This document shows, one piece after another, positions 33,016 through 41,903 of a DNA stretch of 64,000 nt. The notes below the pieces were generated by a model, which was not told where the DNA came from, ran no database searches, and was given only the letters and a program-made list of their open reading frames with translations. The DNA is taken from contig CAVUKI010000003.1 in NCBI GenBank assembly GCA_963741995.1, forward strand, positions 248,001 to 312,000, given 5' to 3'. The position numbers were made by a program, and so were the translations under genes. Position 1 is the stretch's first letter. Every line of letters starts with the position of its first letter. Source of the stretch: Bog-473 sp963741995. Lineage in GTDB: Bacteria > Actinomycetota > Acidimicrobiia > Acidimicrobiales > RAAP-2.

Positions 33016-33836
33016 TAGTGCGCGTGCCCATGATCGTGGTGCGCGTGGGCGCCTGGTTCGGTGGGAAGTTCGTCCTCGGCGCTGACGACGAGGTAGCGGT
33101 CGCGCACCCGGATGACCTCGACGTCGATGCCGTAGAGATCGCTGAGCTTCTCGCTCGTGAGGATCTCGGCGGGCGCGCCGATGGCCCATTTGCCGCGCAC
33201 GAGGTAGAGGATGCGGTCGACATAGGGCAGCACGGGGTTGACCTCGTGCGTGACGAAGATGACGGGCGTCCCGGCCTGGCGGCGGCGCTCGTCGATGAGT
33301 CGGGTCACCGCGCGCTGGCTGGCCAGGTCGAGGGCGAGCAGCGGCTCGTCGCACAGCAGGACCTTGGGATCGCCCAGGAGCGCCTGGGCGATGCGCAGGC
33401 GTTGCTGCTCCCCGCCCGAGAGCAGCCCGACGGGAGCATCGGCGTAGGCGCCGGCGCCGACCGCCTCGAGGGCCTCCTCGACTCTTTCCCTGATGGCCCG
33501 GGCGCGACGCGGCAGTCCCCAGTGGTGGCCGTCGATGCCGAAGCGGACGAGGTCGCGGCCGCGGATGGGCAGGGAGCGGTCGAAGGCCTGCTGCTGGGGC
33601 ACGTACCCGAGCTCGTGGTTGCCCAGCCGCGGCGCCGCGCCGTTCACGCGCACCGTGCCGGCCGACAGCGGGACGAGGCCGAGCAGAACCTTGAGGAGTG
33701 TGGTCTTGCCGACACCGTTGGGGCCCAGCACCGCCAGGAACTCACCCTCGGCGACACTGAGCTCGAGCTCCGACCACAGTTCGCGCGACCCCATGCGGAC
33801 GGCGGCGTGCCGCAGCTCGACGAGCGGCTCGGTCAC
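33015..33836 (-). CDS. znuC: Zinc ABC transporter ATPase
   Basis: 273 residues from GTG 33836, overlapping the znuA stop (GTGA). Walker A is 'VLGPNGVGKTTLLKVLLGLV', the Q-loop is 'LGYVPQQQAFDR', the signature is 'LLSGGEQQRLRIAQALL' and Walker B is 'VLLCDEPLLALD'. The tail ends in a histidine-rich HAHHDHGHAH stretch that could bind zinc. The longer frame upstream is the shadow of znuA. Confidence 0.92.
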   Translation of the reverse strand: MTEPLVELRHAAVRMGSRELWSELELSVAEGEFLAVLGPNGVGKTTLLKVLLGLVPLSAGTVRVNGAAPRLGNHELGYVPQQQAFDRSLPIRGRDLVRFGIDGHHWGLPRRARAIRERVEEALEAVGAGAYADAPVGLLSGGEQQRLRIAQALLGDPKVLLCDEPLLALDLASQRAVTRLIDERRRQAGTPVIFVTHEVNPVLPYVDRILYLVRGKWAIGAPAEILTSEKLSDLYGIDVEVIRVRDRYLVVSAEDELPTEPGAHAHHDHGHAH

Positions 33837-34762
33837 GGGTTGCGGCTCGACTCGAGCGCGCGGAGCAGCTTGGTCAGCTGGGACTGCTGCCACTGCTGGT
33901 AGGTGGCGGCGCCGGCGGGCATCGTCTCGGACACGCCGACGATGGGGATGCCGTGTTGGCGGGCCAAGGCACGGATCTGCGCGGTGACCGGTGTGACGGT
34001 TTGCACGTTGTAGAGCAGCACGTTGATGTCGTGGTTGTCGAGCAGTCGCTGCATGGCCAGCGTGTCCGCCGGGCTCGGATCGACGCCGTCCTCGACGGCC
34101 CGGGCGAAGCCGGGTGGCGTCACGACGTCGAGACCGGCCACCGCCAGCGCGTAGCCGGGAACCCGCTCGGTGTAGGCGACCGGCACGTTGTGGAAGTGCT
34201 CCTTGATGGTGGCCAGCGTCGCGTTCAGCGGGGCCAACGATGCGTCGAACGTCGCGAGGTTGGTCCTGAAGGTCGCGGTGTCCCGAGGTGCCGCCTTTTC
34301 GAGTGCGGCAGTGATGGCAGCGGCCACCGTCGGCACGCGGGGGATGTCGTACCAGAGGTGGGGGTTGGGGTCGCTCCCGGTGATGTGCAGCACGGTGGCT
34401 GCGTTGACGACCCGCGGGCTCCCGCCGTCCGCCCCCAGGAGCGAGCTCATCCAGGTGTCGTACCCGGCGCCGTTTTCGATCACGACCTGCGCCTCGGCCA
34501 GTGTGGCGGCGTCGGCCGCGTCGGTCTCGAAGAGGTGGGGGTCGGCGTTGGGGTTCGTGATGAGCGACGTCACCTTGACGTCCCGCCCGCCCAGCTGGCT
34601 GGTGATGTTGCCCCAGAAGTTCTCGGCCGCCACGACGTGCACGACGCTGGGAGCACCGCTGCCGGTCGAGGCGCCCGCGCCCGCCTCGGCTCCGACCACG
34701 AGGCCGAGGGCGGTCGCAGTGACGGCGACGAGCAAAACGGGACGGGCAAAATGCGATCTCAT
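33833..34762 (-). CDS. znuA: Zinc ABC transporter substrate-binding protein
   Basis: 309 residues from ATG 34762. A signal-peptide-like N-terminus, 'ARPVLLVAVTATALGLVVGA', is followed by 'VVHVVAAENFWGNITSQLGG', typical of cluster A-I metal-binding proteins. Metal His residues appear in 'NADPHLFETDA' and 'NPHLWYDIP', with an Asp/Glu site near 'GVSETMP'. The usual His-rich loop is missing. First gene of the zinc operon. The leader has AT-rich, GGTAATCATTTCG-like sequence that may be a Zur box. Confidence 0.9.
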   Translation of the reverse strand: MRSHFARPVLLVAVTATALGLVVGAEAGAGASTGSGAPSVVHVVAAENFWGNITSQLGGRDVKVTSLITNPNADPHLFETDAADAATLAEAQVVIENGAGYDTWMSSLLGADGGSPRVVNAATVLHITGSDPNPHLWYDIPRVPTVAAAITAALEKAAPRDTATFRTNLATFDASLAPLNATLATIKEHFHNVPVAYTERVPGYALAVAGLDVVTPPGFARAVEDGVDPSPADTLAMQRLLDNHDINVLLYNVQTVTPVTAQIRALARQHGIPIVGVSETMPAGAATYQQWQQSQLTKLLRALESSRNP

Positions 34763-34790
34763 AACGGTAACGGTAATCATTTCGGATAAC
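34763..34790 (-). promoter_or_regulatory. Possible Zur box upstream of znuA
   Basis: AACGGTAACGGTAATCATTT with an AATGATTAC core on the minus strand, directly before znuA. It resembles the ATGATT core of Zur sites but is not a clean palindrome. Confidence 0.3.
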
Positions 34791-34946
34791 GCAAGCAAGG
34801 GGCTGTCGTCCGGAGGGTCGTTTCCGCCCTCTGCCTCTCAGAACTCTCAACGGATTCGTTTACAGTCCAAAAAAGACCCACCCGCCGGGAGACCTGCGAC
34901 CCGGCACACCAGTTCCCAAGGAACACCAGCCAGGGACGAAGCCGTG

Positions 34947-35764
34947 CTAGCCGCCGAAGAGCAGCGAGTAGTCGGCGCCTCGGCGTAGGTGATGGCCACC
35001 GTCGACGCCGAGGGTCTCCCCGGTGACGAATGACGATTCGGGGCCAATGAGATAGCGCACGGCAGCCGCGACGTCCTCCACGGTGCCGACCCGTCCGAGG
35101 GGCATCTGTTCGAGGTAGTCGTCGAGGAGCGGCCCGCCCGCGGTGATGAAGGCCATCAGCTCGTCGGCGATGATCCCGGGCGCCACGGCGTTGACGCGGA
35201 TGCCGAGCGGGCCGAGCTCCTCGGCCGCGGTCTCGGCCAGGAAGCAGATCCCGGCCTTGGACACCCCGTAGGCCCAGAGGTGCGGATGGGGGAAGCGGCC
35301 GGCGCCCGACGACATCAACACGATCGAACCGGGGCCGCCCTGCGCCTGCATGGCGAGCGCGCCCTGCTTCACGCAGATCACCGAGCCCGTCAGGTTGAGG
35401 TCGATGGTGGCGCGCACCGCGTCGACGTCTGCGGTCAGTACGGAGCCCAAGTGCAGGGAGCCGCCGGCGCAGGCGAACAGGGCGTCGATGCGACCGGTGA
35501 GAGCGGCGGTGGCGGCCACGGCGGCGGCGACCTGCTCCTCGACGGTCACGTCCGCCACCATGCAGCGGACGGTGGCGCCCGCGGTCGCCGCTGCGGCGAT
35601 GCGCTCGCGGCATCCAAAAGCTTCTGCTCGGTACGCCCGCAGATCGTGACGTGGGCGCCGTCAGCGGCGAACCGCTCCGCCGTGGCGAGCCCGATGCCGC
35701 TCCCGCCGCCGGTGACGAGGACCGACCAGCCGGCGATCCCGGTGGAAGAGCTCGGGGCCGCCAT
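34947..35764 (-). pseudogene. Short-chain dehydrogenase/reductase, frameshifted
   Basis: From ATG 35764 the N-terminal Rossmann motif is 'VLVTGGGSGIGLATAERFAA' with 'GAHVTICGRTEQKLLDA'. At about 35605 the family sequence moves to another frame: 'ERIAAAATAGATVRCMVADV', then 'ALFACAGG', 'SIVLMSSGAG', catalytic 'YGVSK', 'RVNAVAPG' and 'GETLGVDGGHH'. Apart from the single frame change all SDR motifs are intact, so an assembly indel is likely. The start codon overlaps the P450 stop (TGATG), so both form an operon. Confidence 0.8.
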
Positions 35765-36981
35765 CACACGGGCCCGACGCCGACCGGCGCGCTGGGCGTG
35801 AAGGCCACGGGCATCTCTTCGATCCCCGAGATGAAGTTGGCCTCCCGTCGGGCCAGGGCGCCGCGCTCGGCCGTCAGGTGCAGATCGGGGAGCCGGGCCA
35901 GCACACGCTCGACCATGACGCGGAGCTCCAGGCGCGCCAGCTGATTGCCCAGGCAGAAGTGGGCACCGAAGCCGAACGCCACGTGCGGGTTCGGGCTGCG
36001 CGTGATGGCGAAGGTGTCCGCATCGTCGAAGACGGCCTCGTCGCGATTGGCCGACGGATACAGGAGGAGCAGCTCCTGTCCGGCCTTGATCTGGGCCCCG
36101 GCCAGCTCGACGTCACGGGTCGCCACGCGGGCCATGTTCTTGATCGGAGTGACCCAGCGCAGCATCTCCTCGACCGCCCCCGGCAGCAGGCCGGGATCGG
36201 CCGTCAGCATCGCCACCTGGTCCGGGTGGTCGAGGAGCTCCTCGACACCGCCGCTGATGACGTGCCGGGTCGTCTCGTCGCCGCCGATCAGGATGAGGAG
36301 CGTCTCGTGGACGAGCGAGGCGTGGTCGAGGGAGTCCCCGTCGATCTCGGCGTGGCAGAGCACGCCGACCAGGTCCTCGCTGTTGCCGGTGGCGCGGCGG
36401 TCCTCGAAGACGGGGTGGATGTACTCGGAGTACTCAATGAACGCCTGCATCGCGTTGGTCATGGCATCGGGGTCGGGGGAGCCCTGGCCCTTGAGCATGT
36501 CGTCGGACCAGCGCAACAGGTCGTCGCGGTCGTCGGGGGCCACGCCGAGCATGTCGCCGATCATGATGATGGGCAGCGGCGCCGCGATGTCCCGCACGAA
36601 GTCGCAACTGCCTTCCTCGCAGACGGTGTCGATGAGGGCGTCGCACACCAGGCGCAGCCGGTCCTCCATGGCCCGCACCCGCTTGGGCGTGAAGCCCTCC
36701 GAGACGAGGCGTCGGCGGCGCACGTGCTCGGGCGCGTCGAAGTCGATCATCATCGGCAGGGGTGGGAACTTGGGCCGGATGCCCCCGGCATTGGAGAACG
36801 ACTCGGTGTCGACGGATGCCTGCTTCACGGCGGCGTAGCTGGCCGCGGCCCACAGGTCATTGGGCTGGTCGTAGTAGACGGGGGCGTTGGCCCGCATCCA
36901 GGCGTACGCGTCGTGGGGCTCCCGGCCGAAGAACGCGCCGCTTATGAGGTCGATCCCGAGCTCATCGGGTGCTGTGGTCAC
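35764..36981 (-). CDS. Cytochrome P450 (bacterial steroid/lipid type)
   Basis: About 405 residues from GTG 36981. An ATG at 37020 is in frame, but its codon overlaps the start codon of the sigma-factor gene on the other strand, leaving no room for signals. I-helix 'LILIGGDETTRHVISGG', ExxR in 'EEMLRWVTPI' and heme loop 'FGFGAHFCLGNQLARLE' with the Cys ligand are all present. The GGDETTR and HFCLGN forms are those of CYP125/CYP142-like enzymes that act on steroid side chains or other lipids. Paired with an SDR. The redox partner is not seen. Confidence 0.85.
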   Translation of the reverse strand: MTTAPDELGIDLISGAFFGREPHDAYAWMRANAPVYYDQPNDLWAAASYAAVKQASVDTESFSNAGGIRPKFPPLPMMIDFDAPEHVRRRRLVSEGFTPKRVRAMEDRLRLVCDALIDTVCEEGSCDFVRDIAAPLPIIMIGDMLGVAPDDRDDLLRWSDDMLKGQGSPDPDAMTNAMQAFIEYSEYIHPVFEDRRATGNSEDLVGVLCHAEIDGDSLDHASLVHETLLILIGGDETTRHVISGGVEELLDHPDQVAMLTADPGLLPGAVEEMLRWVTPIKNMARVATRDVELAGAQIKAGQELLLLYPSANRDEAVFDDADTFAITRSPNPHVAFGFGAHFCLGNQLARLELRVMVERVLARLPDLHLTAERGALARREANFISGIEEMPVAFTPSAPVGVGPV

Positions 36982-37018
36982 GGCGGAGACGATATCCCCG
37001 GGTGGGTAGGGTTGGTCC

Positions 37019-37603
37019 ATGGCAGATCAGGCGACCTTCACCGACGTCGCCATGGAATTCATGCCGGGGCTCTATTCGGCCGCACTGCGGATGACCCGCA
37101 ACCGGGCGGACGCCGAGGACCTGGTGCAGGAGACCTACCTCAAGGCGTACCGCGCCTACGGCTCCTTCACCGAGGGCACCAACCTGCGGGCCTGGCTTTA
37201 CCGCATCCTCACCAACACCTACATCAACAACTACCGGGCGGCCCAGCGGCGTCCCGAAGTGGCCGACGTCGAGGACGTCGAGGACCTCTACCTCTACAAG
37301 CGCCTGGCCGGCTCGGGCGGCAGCGATCCGGGCCGCTCGGCCGAGGACGAGGCGCTCGAGCGGTTCACCGACGAGGACGTGAAGGCGGCACTCGAGGCGT
37401 TGCCCGAGGCGTTTCGGATGGCGGTGCTCCTGGCCGACGTGGAGGGCTTCAGCTACAAGGAGATCTCCGAAATCACCGATGTTCCCATCGGAACGGTGAT
37501 GAGCAGGATCCACCGCGGAAGAAAGGCACTCCAGAAGGCGTTGGCCAATGTGGCTGAAGCGCGCGGACTTGTCGGTAGCCTGCCTGGAGGGTCGATGGAA
37601 TGA
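37019..37603 (+). CDS. SigR/SigH-like ECF sigma factor
   Basis: 194 residues. Region 2 is 'LYSAALRMTRNRADAEDLVQ' with 'ETYLKAYRAYGSFTEGTNLR'. Region 4 is 'ALEALPEAFRMAVLLADVEG' with 'FSYKEISEITDVPIGTVMSR'. This is the redox-responsive SigR/SigH group, which controls thioredoxin and disulfide stress genes. The matching zinc anti-sigma factor follows with an ATGA overlap. Confidence 0.92.
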   Translation: MADQATFTDVAMEFMPGLYSAALRMTRNRADAEDLVQETYLKAYRAYGSFTEGTNLRAWLYRILTNTYINNYRAAQRRPEVADVEDVEDLYLYKRLAGSGGSDPGRSAEDEALERFTDEDVKAALEALPEAFRMAVLLADVEGFSYKEISEITDVPIGTVMSRIHRGRKALQKALANVAEARGLVGSLPGGSME

Positions 37604-37911
37604 GCGAGAACGTGGGCGACGAGGACAGCGGAACGGTGGACGCAAGCGGCCTCTTCGGCGTGTCGGTCGATTGCCAGGAGGCTGTCCACGAGCTGTACCA
37701 CTATCTCGACGGCGAGCTCACGGAGGAGCGGCGCACGGAAATCCGCGTCCACCTCGACTGGTGCGGGCCCTGTGGCGGCGCGGCCGACTTCGAAGCCGAG
37801 TTGCGCAAGGTCATCGCCAACCGGTGCAAGGACCGTGTGCCCGACAGTCTCATCGCGCGCGTGGCCGCCGCCATCGACGAAGAAAGCAAGCAGCACCACG
37901 GCGAGCACTGA
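37600..37911 (+). CDS. RsrA-like zinc anti-sigma factor
   Basis: 103 residues. ZAS motif HxxxCxxC in 'VHLDWCGPCGGAAD', plus an earlier Cys in 'SVDCQEAVHELYHYLDGELT'. In RsrA these bind zinc, and a thiol-disulfide switch releases the sigma factor under oxidative stress. Start overlaps the sigma stop by 4 nt. Confidence 0.9.
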   Translation: MSENVGDEDSGTVDASGLFGVSVDCQEAVHELYHYLDGELTEERRTEIRVHLDWCGPCGGAADFEAELRKVIANRCKDRVPDSLIARVAAAIDEESKQHHGEH

Positions 37912-37954
37912 GCTCTCGCCGGCCGTCCCGGAAGCCGTCGATGACGGTCCGGCC

Positions 37955-39007
37955 ATGGTGGACTGGGCCCTGGCCCAGCGAGTCGCGGCGGGCGCCCTCA
38001 TCCTGAAGCCCGCGCCGGCCTCATACCGCTCGCGCGACCTGCAGGGGCAGTTCGACGAGTTGACGGCACGGGCCGAGACGTTGGTGAGCGAGGCCACCGG
38101 CCTGCACTCCGCGCACGGGACGGCTCGGGCCAAGGTGACCGATCGCGCCGGCTGGGCCTCGGCCAACGTGCGGTCGGTCGAGCGCCTGGTGGGTCCGGCC
38201 ATGCTGGAGCTCCAGCGCAAGCGCGGTGCCAAGCTCGGGGGACCGTCCCTCGTGGTCGGCCGTGCCGTCGCCGGGACGCAGCTCGGCCTCATGCTCGCCT
38301 ACATGGCGACACGTGTGCTCGGCCAGTACGACCTCTTGATCAACGACGAGGCGCCCGAGGACCAGGACCTGGTCTCCTATGTCGGCCCCAACATCGTCGC
38401 GGTCGAGGCGCAGTACGGGTTCGAGCCGAGTGAGTTCCGGCTGTGGCTCGCGTTGCACGAGGTGACCCATCGCCTGCAGTTCACGGCGGTGCCGTGGCTG
38501 CGCGATCACTTCGTCGGACTGGTCAGCGAGCTGCTGGGGCCGCTCTCGGGTGACCCGGCCGGGCTGGCGGAGCTGGTGCGCCGCGCCACGGACGAACTGC
38601 GCGCCGGGCGCAACCCCACCCGCGACGGCGGCGTGGTCGCCATGCTGGCCACGCCCGATCAGCGGCTCGCCCTGTCGAAGATCTCCGGGATGATGAGCCT
38701 GCTCGAGGGCCACGGCGACGTGACCATGGACCGGGCGGGCGCCGCCGAGGTCCCGGGCGCCGCCCACTTTTCCCGGGTCCTGCACGAGCGACGGACCCAG
38801 GCGCGGGGGTTGACCAAGCTGATGTCGAAGTTGCTGGGCCTCGACGCCAAGATGCGCCAGTACGCCGAGGGCGAGCGTTTCGTCGAGTCGGTGGAGGCGG
38901 ACGGTGGGCCGGCCCTGCTGGCTCGGGTGTGGGAAGGCCCCGAGTGGCTGCCGACCCTGGAGGAAATCCGCGACCCGGCGACCTGGGTGGCCCGCGCCGG
39001 TGGCTGA
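37955..39007 (+). CDS. Zincin-like metalloprotease family protein (DUF2342)
   Basis: 350 residues from ATG 37955; the frame opens back to 37772 over rsrA. The HExxH zinc motif is His168-Glu169-VT-His172 in 'WLALHEVTHRLQF'. The family is actinobacterial, annotated as zinc-dependent metalloprotease or F420-linked protein. The homologue Rv3626c sits beside tilS in M. tuberculosis, the same neighbour as here. Activity unproven. Confidence 0.85.
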   Translation: MVDWALAQRVAAGALILKPAPASYRSRDLQGQFDELTARAETLVSEATGLHSAHGTARAKVTDRAGWASANVRSVERLVGPAMLELQRKRGAKLGGPSLVVGRAVAGTQLGLMLAYMATRVLGQYDLLINDEAPEDQDLVSYVGPNIVAVEAQYGFEPSEFRLWLALHEVTHRLQFTAVPWLRDHFVGLVSELLGPLSGDPAGLAELVRRATDELRAGRNPTRDGGVVAMLATPDQRLALSKISGMMSLLEGHGDVTMDRAGAAEVPGAAHFSRVLHERRTQARGLTKLMSKLLGLDAKMRQYAEGERFVESVEADGGPALLARVWEGPEWLPTLEEIRDPATWVARAGG

Positions 39008-40499
39008 GGAAGGCCCCGCTCTTCCCTCCTCCTTCATCCGCGAACTTCTGAACCGGTGCGCCTTCCCGGCGGCGGGCGCAGCGTTGTCGTGTGCGGTCTC
39101 CGGGGGCGCCGACTCGCTCGCCCTTCTCGTCCTGGCCACTGCCGCCGGCTGTGACGTCACCGCGATCCACGTCGATCACGGCTTGCGCGCCGGCTCCGAA
39201 GCCGAGGCCGAGGTGGTGCTGGCGGCGGCGGAGCGGTTCGGCGCGCGGTTCGAGCGCCAGTGGGTGTCCGTCGCACCCGGGGCCAATCTCGAGGCCAGGG
39301 CCCGGGCGGCCCGCTTCGCCGTGCTGCCAGTGGACGTCGCCACCGGGCACACCATGGATGACCAGGCCGAGACGATCCTCGTGAACCTCCTGCGGGGCGC
39401 GGGGGCCGACGGCCTGGCGGGCATGGCGCCCGGCGCCCGGCACCCGATCCTCGGACTGCGCCGGCAAGAGACCCACGCGCTGTGCGCCGCGACCGGCCTG
39501 GCGCCGGTGCGCGACGAGAGCAACGACGATCCGGCGTTCGTCCGCAACCGGATCCGCCACGAGCTCCTCCCGCTCTGCGCGCAGGTGGCCGGTCGCGACC
39601 CTGTTCCCGTCGTCGCCCGGCAGGCCGGTGTGTTGCGTGACGAGGTCGCTTGGCTGGACGCGCTCACGACCGAGCTGCTGCCCGACCCCGCCGACGCCCG
39701 GGCCGTGGCCGACGCCCCGCGGCCGCTGGCGCGGCGCGCCCTGCGGCACTGGTTGCGGCAGTCCGGTGATGCCGAGCACCCGCCGTCGTTGGCCGAAGTC
39801 GATCGCACGCTGGCCGTTGCCGCGGGCTCGGCGGTAGGGACGGAGCTGGCCGGAGGGCGGCGGGTGCGCCGGACCGGTGGCCGCCTCCGGGTCGAGCCGG
39901 CGCGACGCTCCGGTAGAGTCACGCCGGTGACCCTGGACGAGTCCGGAGCGGGCGTCCCGTCGTGGGCTGCAGCCGATGTGGGCCCCGTGCTGGTCGATGC
40001 GGAGCGCCTGGAGGCGCGGGTGGCCGAGCTGGGTGCCGACATCACCGAGGACTACGCCGATGAGCCACCATTGTTGGTCGCGGTCCTCAAGGGCGCCATG
40101 CTCTTCATGAGCGACCTGTGTCGGGCCATCGCCCTGCCGGTCGACGTCGACTTCATGGCCGTGTCCTCTTACGGCAGCGCCACCAAGACGTCAGGCGTGG
40201 TGCGAATCGTCAAGGACCTCGACTCGGAGTTGGAAGGGCGTCACGTGCTGGTCGTGGAGGACATCATCGACAGCGGCCTGACGTTGAACTACCTCAGGCG
40301 CTACCTCACGGCGCGCCAGCCCAAGAGCGTGGAGATCTGCGCCCTCTTGGTGAAGGAGGGCGAGCAACGGGTCGATCTCGACCTGCGCTACATCGGCTTC
40401 ACCATCCCGCCCGAGTTCGTGGTGGGCTACGGCCTCGACGTGGCCGAGCGCTACCGGAACCTGCGGGGGGTTCACCTCTACAAGGGAGCAGAGACGTGA
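39000..40499 (+). CDS. tilS-hpt: tRNA(Ile)-lysidine synthetase fused in frame to hypoxanthine phosphoribosyltransferase
   Basis: One open frame of 499 codons from GTG 39000. TilS part (about 1-300): PP-loop 'CAVSGGADSLALLVLATAAG', 'HVDHGLRAGSEAEA', 'GHTMDDQAETILVNLLRGAG' and 'RDESNDDPAFVRNRIRHELL'. Hpt part (about 320-499): 'PLLVAVLKGAMLFMSDL', PRPP loop 'VLVVEDIIDSGLTLNYL' and 'GYGLDVAERYRNLRG'. TilS makes lysidine at the wobble base of tRNA-Ile(CAU); Hpt salvages hypoxanthine and guanine. A GTG at 39927 could start a separate Hpt, but no stop codon separates the two. A real fusion occurs in some bacteria (Listeria); an indel artefact is the alternative. Confidence 0.75.
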   Translation: MAEEGPALPSSFIRELLNRCAFPAAGAALSCAVSGGADSLALLVLATAAGCDVTAIHVDHGLRAGSEAEAEVVLAAAERFGARFERQWVSVAPGANLEARARAARFAVLPVDVATGHTMDDQAETILVNLLRGAGADGLAGMAPGARHPILGLRRQETHALCAATGLAPVRDESNDDPAFVRNRIRHELLPLCAQVAGRDPVPVVARQAGVLRDEVAWLDALTTELLPDPADARAVADAPRPLARRALRHWLRQSGDAEHPPSLAEVDRTLAVAAGSAVGTELAGGRRVRRTGGRLRVEPARRSGRVTPVTLDESGAGVPSWAAADVGPVLVDAERLEARVAELGADITEDYADEPPLLVAVLKGAMLFMSDLCRAIALPVDVDFMAVSSYGSATKTSGVVRIVKDLDSELEGRHVLVVEDIIDSGLTLNYLRRYLTARQPKSVEICALLVKEGEQRVDLDLRYIGFTIPPEFVVGYGLDVAERYRNLRGVHLYKGAET

Positions 40500-41065
40500 G
40501 CGTCGACGTCGAACGGGTCCGGGCCGCGGTGTCCGAGATCCTCATCGCCATCGGAGAGGACCCGGAACGGGACGGGTTGGTGGCGACGCCCGAGAGGGTG
40601 GCCTCCATGTACGAGGAGCTCTTCTCCGGGTTGCACGACGACCCCGCCCGCCATCTGGAGGTCACCTTCGCGGCGGAGCATGACGAGATGGTGATGGTGC
40701 GCGACATTCCGTTCGCGTCGCTCTGTGAGCATCACCTGGTTCCCTTCCTCGGCAAGGCGCATGTCGCCTACATCCCGGCCGAGGACGGCCGCATCACGGG
40801 CCTGTCGAAACTGGCGCGCCTCGTCGACGGCTTTGCGCGGCGGCTGCAGGTGCAGGAGCGCATGACCACACAGATCGCCGACGCCATCGCCTCGGTCCTC
40901 TCGCCCCGCGGCGTGCTCGTCGTCATTGAGGCCGAGCACCTCTGCATGTCGATGCGCGGCGTCAAGAAGCCCGGCACGGTGACCGTCACCTCGTCAGTGC
41001 GCGGGCTCTTCCGGTCCGACGTCGCCACCCGGGCCGAGGCCATGCAGTTCATCCGGGGCCACTGA
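40496..41065 (+). CDS. folE: GTP cyclohydrolase I
   Basis: 189 residues from GTG 40496, overlapping the hpt stop, with 'aagggag' upstream. Zinc and active-site residues are in 'SLCEHHLVPFLGKAHVAYIP' and 'VIEAEHLCMSMRGVKKPGT'. First step of folate synthesis, GTP to dihydroneopterin triphosphate. The ftsH gene that usually lies between hpt and folE in actinobacteria is absent. Confidence 0.95.
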   Translation: MSVDVERVRAAVSEILIAIGEDPERDGLVATPERVASMYEELFSGLHDDPARHLEVTFAAEHDEMVMVRDIPFASLCEHHLVPFLGKAHVAYIPAEDGRITGLSKLARLVDGFARRLQVQERMTTQIADAIASVLSPRGVLVVIEAEHLCMSMRGVKKPGTVTVTSSVRGLFRSDVATRAEAMQFIRGH

Positions 41066-41069
41066 GCCG

Positions 41070-41903
41070 GTGGGACAGGGCGCACGCCGGCCCCTGGTGA
41101 TGGGCGTGCTCAACGTCACGCCCGACTCCTTCTCCGACGGCGGCCTCTACGCCACCGCGGACGCGGCCGTGGCCCGGGGGCTCGACATGATGGCCGCCGG
41201 AGCGGATCTGATCGACGTGGGCGGGGAGTCGTCCCGGCCCGGTGCCGAGCCGGTGCCGGTCGAGGTCGAACTGGGGCGGGTCGTCCCAGTCGTCGAGGCT
41301 CTGGTCGCCGCGGCGACCCGCGACGGACGCGGGGTCCGGGTGTCGGTCGACACGGTCAAGCCCGACGTGGCCATCGCCGCGCTGGCGGCGGGTGCGAGCC
41401 TCGTGAACGACATCTCCGCCTCCCTGTTCGAGGTGGCCGCCGCCGCCGGCGCCGGGTGGGTGGCCATGCACATGCGGGGGCAGCCGCGCACCATGCAGGA
41501 GAGCCCGCAGTATGCGGATGTCGCCCACGAGGTCTGCTCGTTCCTACTGGAGCGGGTCGGCCGGGCGCGACAAGCCGGCGTGCGCGAGATCTGGGTCGAT
41601 CCGGGCATCGGGTTCGGGAAGACGCCGGCCCACAACCTGTCGCTGTTGCGTCACCTCGGGGACCTGGTCGAAGCCGCCGCCGGCGCCGGGTGCGCCGGGG
41701 TCCTGGTCGGGACCAGCCGCAAGCGCTTCCTCGGGGTCCTGGCGGCGGCCCCCGGGTCGGAGGAGCCGGCACCCGTGGCCGCCCGGGTCGAGGGATCGCT
41801 GGCCACGGAGGCCGCAGCCCTGGTGGCGGGCGTGGGCATGGTGCGGGTCCACGACGTGACGGCGACGGTGCAGATGACGCGGCTGTATGGTCCTGCCGCA
41901 TGA
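41070..41903 (+). CDS. folP: Dihydropteroate synthase
   Basis: 277 residues from GTG 41070. Motifs: 'VMGVLNVTPDSFSDGG', 'LIDVGGESSRPGAEPV', 'VSVDTVKP', 'LVNDISA', 'DPGIGFGKTPAHNLSLL' and 'GTSRKRFLG'. Joins p-aminobenzoate with hydroxymethyl-dihydropterin pyrophosphate. Start lies 4 nt after folE; the next gene overlaps (ATGA). Confidence 0.95.
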   Translation: MGQGARRPLVMGVLNVTPDSFSDGGLYATADAAVARGLDMMAAGADLIDVGGESSRPGAEPVPVEVELGRVVPVVEALVAAATRDGRGVRVSVDTVKPDVAIAALAAGASLVNDISASLFEVAAAAGAGWVAMHMRGQPRTMQESPQYADVAHEVCSFLLERVGRARQAGVREIWVDPGIGFGKTPAHNLSLLRHLGDLVEAAAGAGCAGVLVGTSRKRFLGVLAAAPGSEEPAPVAARVEGSLATEAAALVAGVGMVRVHDVTATVQMTRLYGPAA

